A stretch of 8,743 bases of DNA from Clostridiales bacterium (GTDB taxonomy: Bacteria; Bacillota; Clostridia; Christensenellales; CAG-917): the NCBI GenBank assembly GCA_012800805.1, contig JAAZIO010000153.1, positions 1-8,743 of the forward strand, read 5' to 3'. Position numbers and translations under genes: made by a program. How positions within the stretch are numbered: position 1 is the stretch's first letter; each line of letters starts with the position of its first letter. The notes beneath the pieces were generated by a model. It saw only the letters and a program-made list of their open reading frames with translations, had not been told where the DNA came from and ran no database searches. Shown one piece after another: positions 6,356 through 8,743 of this stretch.

Positions 6356-7681
6356 ATGAACGATAAAGTTGAACTTAGCCCCAAAAAGATAGTTGCGGAG
6401 CTGGACAGATATATCATTGGCCAGCGACAGGCTAAAATCGCTGTCGCAATCGCCTTGCGTAACCGCTACAGACGCAGCAGATTGCCCGAGGAGCTGAGGG
6501 AAGAAATAACCCCCAAAAACATCATCATGAAAGGCCCGACAGGCGTAGGAAAAACGGAAATCGCAAGAAGGCTGGCAAAGCTTGTAAGGGCGCCCTTTGT
6601 GAAAGTCGAAGCCACAAAGTTTACGGAAGTTGGCTATGTGGGCAGGGATGTCGAATCCATCATCCGCGACCTTGTTGAGGTTTCAATCAGGCTTGTAAAG
6701 GAAGAAAAATTCAAAGAGGTTTTACCCAAAGCCACCGAAGTTGCCGAAAACAAGCTGGTTGAGGTGCTATTCCCGATTAGAAAAAGAGGCGGCGGGACAG
6801 AGGGCAAATCCGACGCCGAGCTGAAAGAGGAACTGCTGTCAGAGCTTAGAAAAGGCAACCTTGACAAGCTTATGGTTGAAATGGATGTCCCTCAGCAGCC
6901 AAAGCCCATACAGATTGCCCCGGGGCAGGAAGCCGTCAATATTGGCGACATTTTCGGAGGGCTTTTGCCCCAGCAGAAAAAGAAAAGAAAACTCACTGTT
7001 AAGCAGGCAAAGGAGTTTTTGATAAATTCCGAGGCGGAAAAGCTTGTTGACCTTGACTCCATCAATCAGGAGGCTCTCTACAGAGCGGAGCAGCACGGCG
7101 TAGTGTTTATAGACGAGATTGACAAGGTCGTAAGCAAGGGAAGCTCAAGCGGCCCCGATGTTTCAAGGGAGGGCGTCCAAAGAGACATTCTTCCCATTGT
7201 CGAAGGCTGCACCGTGCAGACCAAATACGGCGCGATAAGAACGGACTATATCTTGTTTATTGCGGCGGGCGCGTTCCACCTTGCCAAGATGTCTGACCTT
7301 ATCCCCGAGCTTCAGGGCAGATTCCCGATAAGAGTTGAGCTTGACAACCTCACCGAGGCGGACTTTGTAAAGATTTTGACCGAGCCCGACAATGCGGTGC
7401 TGAAGCAATACAAAGAGCTTTTGAAAGTTGACGGCGTGGAGCTTGAATTCACCGACGAAGCCATCGCCGAAATCGCAAAAGCGGCATTTATAGAAAACGA
7501 GTCAAGCGAGAACCTGGGCGCCAGAAGATTGCACGCGGTCCTTGAAAGCCTGCTTCAGGATATCTTGTTTGAGGCGGACGGCGAGAGCGGAAACAAAAAG
7601 GTAGTAATCGACGCCGCTTATGTAAAAGAGCATCTTGCAAAATCGCTCCAGAGCGCGAATTTGAGAAAGTTTATACTGTAA
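6356..7681 (+). CDS. hslU: ATP-dependent protease ATPase subunit HslU (ClpY)
   Basis: HslU, 441 residues from the ATG at 6356 (E. coli 443). This AAA+ hexamer caps HslV, unfolds substrates and threads them into the protease. The N-terminus [17 protein letters not shown] is typical. Walker A is GPTGVGKT at residues 60-67 (Lys66). The substrate-gripping pore loop is GYVGRDVES. The I-domain spans roughly residues 110-230 and includes a basic [13 protein letters not shown] stretch. Walker B is [10 protein letters not shown] with Asp253 and Glu254. Later blocks are [17 protein letters not shown] (with the arginine finger region), [13 protein letters not shown], and a C-terminal LRKFIL, the tail that docks into HslV pockets. 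An upstream in-frame TTG (6284) is rejected on ribosome site and family length. HisS starts 12 bases after the stop; in Bacillus that place is taken by codY. All catalytic motifs are intact, so the HslUV pair should be functional. Confidence 0.98.
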   Translation: MNDKVELSPKKIVAELDRYIIGQRQAKIAVAIALRNRYRRSRLPEELREEITPKNIIMKGPTGVGKTEIARRLAKLVRAPFVKVEATKFTEVGYVGRDVESIIRDLVEVSIRLVKEEKFKEVLPKATEVAENKLVEVLFPIRKRGGGTEGKSDAELKEELLSELRKGNLDKLMVEMDVPQQPKPIQIAPGQEAVNIGDIFGGLLPQQKKKRKLTVKQAKEFLINSEAEKLVDLDSINQEALYRAEQHGVVFIDEIDKVVSKGSSSGPDVSREGVQRDILPIVEGCTVQTKYGAIRTDYILFIAAGAFHLAKMSDLIPELQGRFPIRVELDNLTEADFVKILTEPDNAVLKQYKELLKVDGVELEFTDEAIAEIAKAAFIENESSENLGARRLHAVLESLLQDILFEADGESGNKKVVIDAAYVKEHLAKSLQSANLRKFIL

Positions 7682-7693
7682 ACGGAGTTTATT

Positions 7694-8743
7694 ATGTTCA
7701 CGATACCAAAAGGCACAAAAGATATGCTCCCCGGCGAGGCGTATAAGTGGCATTTCGTCGAGCAGGCCGCAAGGGAGACAGCCGCGCTGTTCGGCTTTAG
7801 AGAAATAAGGACGCCCACATTTGAGCAGACGGAACTGTTCACCAGAGGCGTCGGCGAAACCACCGACATTGTGACTAAGGAGATGTATACATTCCTCGAT
7901 AAAGGAGGAAGAAGCATAACCTTAAAACCCGAGGGAACCGCAGGCGTCGCAAGAGCCTATGTTTCCTCCCTTCAGGGCGAAGGCCTCATCCCCATGAAGA
8001 TGTATTACTTAACCTCGGTGTTCCGCTATGAACGTCCGCAGTCCGGAAGACTTAGAGAGCACCACCAGTTCGGTTGCGAGCTTTACGGCTCATCATCTCC
8101 GTCAGCGGACGCGGAAGTTATAGCTCTTGCTAAAACATTCTTTGAAAAGGTCGGGCTTAAGTCGCTTAGTCTTAATATCAACAGCATAGGCTGTCCCGAA
8201 TGCAGAAAGGAATACAACAAGGTGTTAAAGGAGTATCTTTCAAGCCACCTTGACTCGATGTGCGCACAGTGCAAAGTGCGCTTTGACAAAAATCCGCTCA
8301 GAATTCTTGACTGCAAAGAGGAAAACTGCAAGGCAGTCAATAAAAACGCGCCAAAGATAACGGATTACCTTTGCGACGAGTGCAAAAAACACTTTGACGG
8401 GGTTAAGGAGAATCTTACAGCCCTTGGCATTGAGTTTAAAGTAAACCCCGATATCGTAAGAGGTCTTGATTATTACACAAGAACGGTTTTTGAGTTTATT
8501 ACAGACACCATCGGCGCGCAGGGAACGGTTTGCGGCGGAGGTCGCTACGACAACCTTGTGGCTGAAGTCGGAGGAGCCAAAACGCCCGCTGTCGGTTTCG
8601 GCCTTGGTATTGAAAGGCTGATACTCACAATGGAGGCGGAAAGGCTTTTCGATACCGTTAAAAAGGACGCCCCTAAAGTTTATGTCGCCTCCTTTGCTGA
8701 CACCGCGGCGGAAGCTTCAAGGCTTGTTATGTCGCTGAGAAAG
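7694..8743 (+). CDS. hisS: Histidine-tRNA ligase (HisRS), 3'-truncated by window edge
   Basis: First 350 residues of class II histidyl-tRNA synthetase (family about 420), running off the right edge without a stop. It charges tRNA-His in the cytoplasm. It starts MFTIPKGTKDMLPGE at the ATG behind GGAG (7684-7687, 6-base spacing). Motif 1 is around EIRTPTFEQTELF. Motif 2 is SVFRYERPQSGRLREHHQFG with Arg111. The histidine-specific blocks are RGLDYYTRTVFEF (from Arg256) and GGGRYDN (Gly281-Asn287). Motif 3 is AVGFGLGIERL. The missing part is most of the C-terminal anticodon-binding domain, which begins at about KVYVASFADTAAEA. The insert between motif 2 and RGLDYY carries eight cysteines in four pairs (167/170, 190/193, 207/212, 227/230), suggesting bound zinc; I recall similar cysteines in clostridial HisRS. 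The gene is 12 bases behind hslU and probably co-transcribed. Enzyme identity is firm; zinc binding is inferred. Confidence 0.97.
   Translation, partial: MFTIPKGTKDMLPGEAYKWHFVEQAARETAALFGFREIRTPTFEQTELFTRGVGETTDIVTKEMYTFLDKGGRSITLKPEGTAGVARAYVSSLQGEGLIPMKMYYLTSVFRYERPQSGRLREHHQFGCELYGSSSPSADAEVIALAKTFFEKVGLKSLSLNINSIGCPECRKEYNKVLKEYLSSHLDSMCAQCKVRFDKNPLRILDCKEENCKAVNKNAPKITDYLCDECKKHFDGVKENLTALGIEFKVNPDIVRGLDYYTRTVFEFITDTIGAQGTVCGGGRYDNLVAEVGGAKTPAVGFGLGIERLILTMEAERLFDTVKKDAPKVYVASFADTAAEASRLVMSLRK

Overview
The window is a dense, single-direction stretch of bacterial housekeeping genes. All seven genes lie on the + strand and gaps are short: comM (yifB), dprA, topA, trmFO, hslV, hslU, hisS. 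The first and last are cut by the window edges. Gene order is the main clue to the organism. The dprA-topA-trmFO-hslV-hslU series is the well-known Bacillota (Firmicutes) arrangement, and a yifB/comM gene just upstream of dprA is common in Clostridia. TrmFO (the folate/FAD tRNA methyltransferase) and the cysteine-rich HisRS insert also fit a Gram-positive, Clostridia-like bacterium. Codons are moderately GC-rich, with heavy use of ATA (Ile) and AGG/AGA (Arg). I cannot name a genus. The xerC/codV and codY genes that flank hslVU in Bacillus are absent here.

Layout: bases 2-1204 hold the C-terminal ~400 residues of the ComM/YifB AAA+ protein. DprA (1197-2270) starts inside the comM stop region, with an 8-base overlap. 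TopA (2276-4393) follows after 5 bases. TrmFO (4386-5687) overlaps topA by 8 bases in the same ATGnATAA geometry. HslV (5697-6230) follows after 9 bases, behind a strong Shine-Dalgarno site and a promoter-like element inside the end of trmFO. A 125-base AT-rich gap with one GC-rich hairpin separates hslV from hslU (6356-7681). HisS begins at 7694 and runs off the right edge.

Functionally the first part concerns DNA: ComM and DprA handle incoming single-stranded DNA during natural transformation and recombination, and TopA relaxes negative supercoils. TrmFO makes m5U54 in the tRNA T-loop. HslV and HslU form a two-component ATP-dependent protease, and HisS charges tRNA-His. Co-location probably reflects an old housekeeping operon rather than one pathway.

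I looked for an undescribed system and did not find one. Every long open stretch is explained by a recognised family with intact key residues. The items worth a second look are small: a candidate internal promoter before hslV, the structured hslV-hslU gap, a terminator-like hairpin inside trmFO, the repeated start/stop overlap geometry, the eight-cysteine HisRS insert, and the altered gene order around hslUV. I found no tRNA, rRNA, CRISPR array, insertion sequence or attachment site. No stretch longer than 300 bases lacks a gene.
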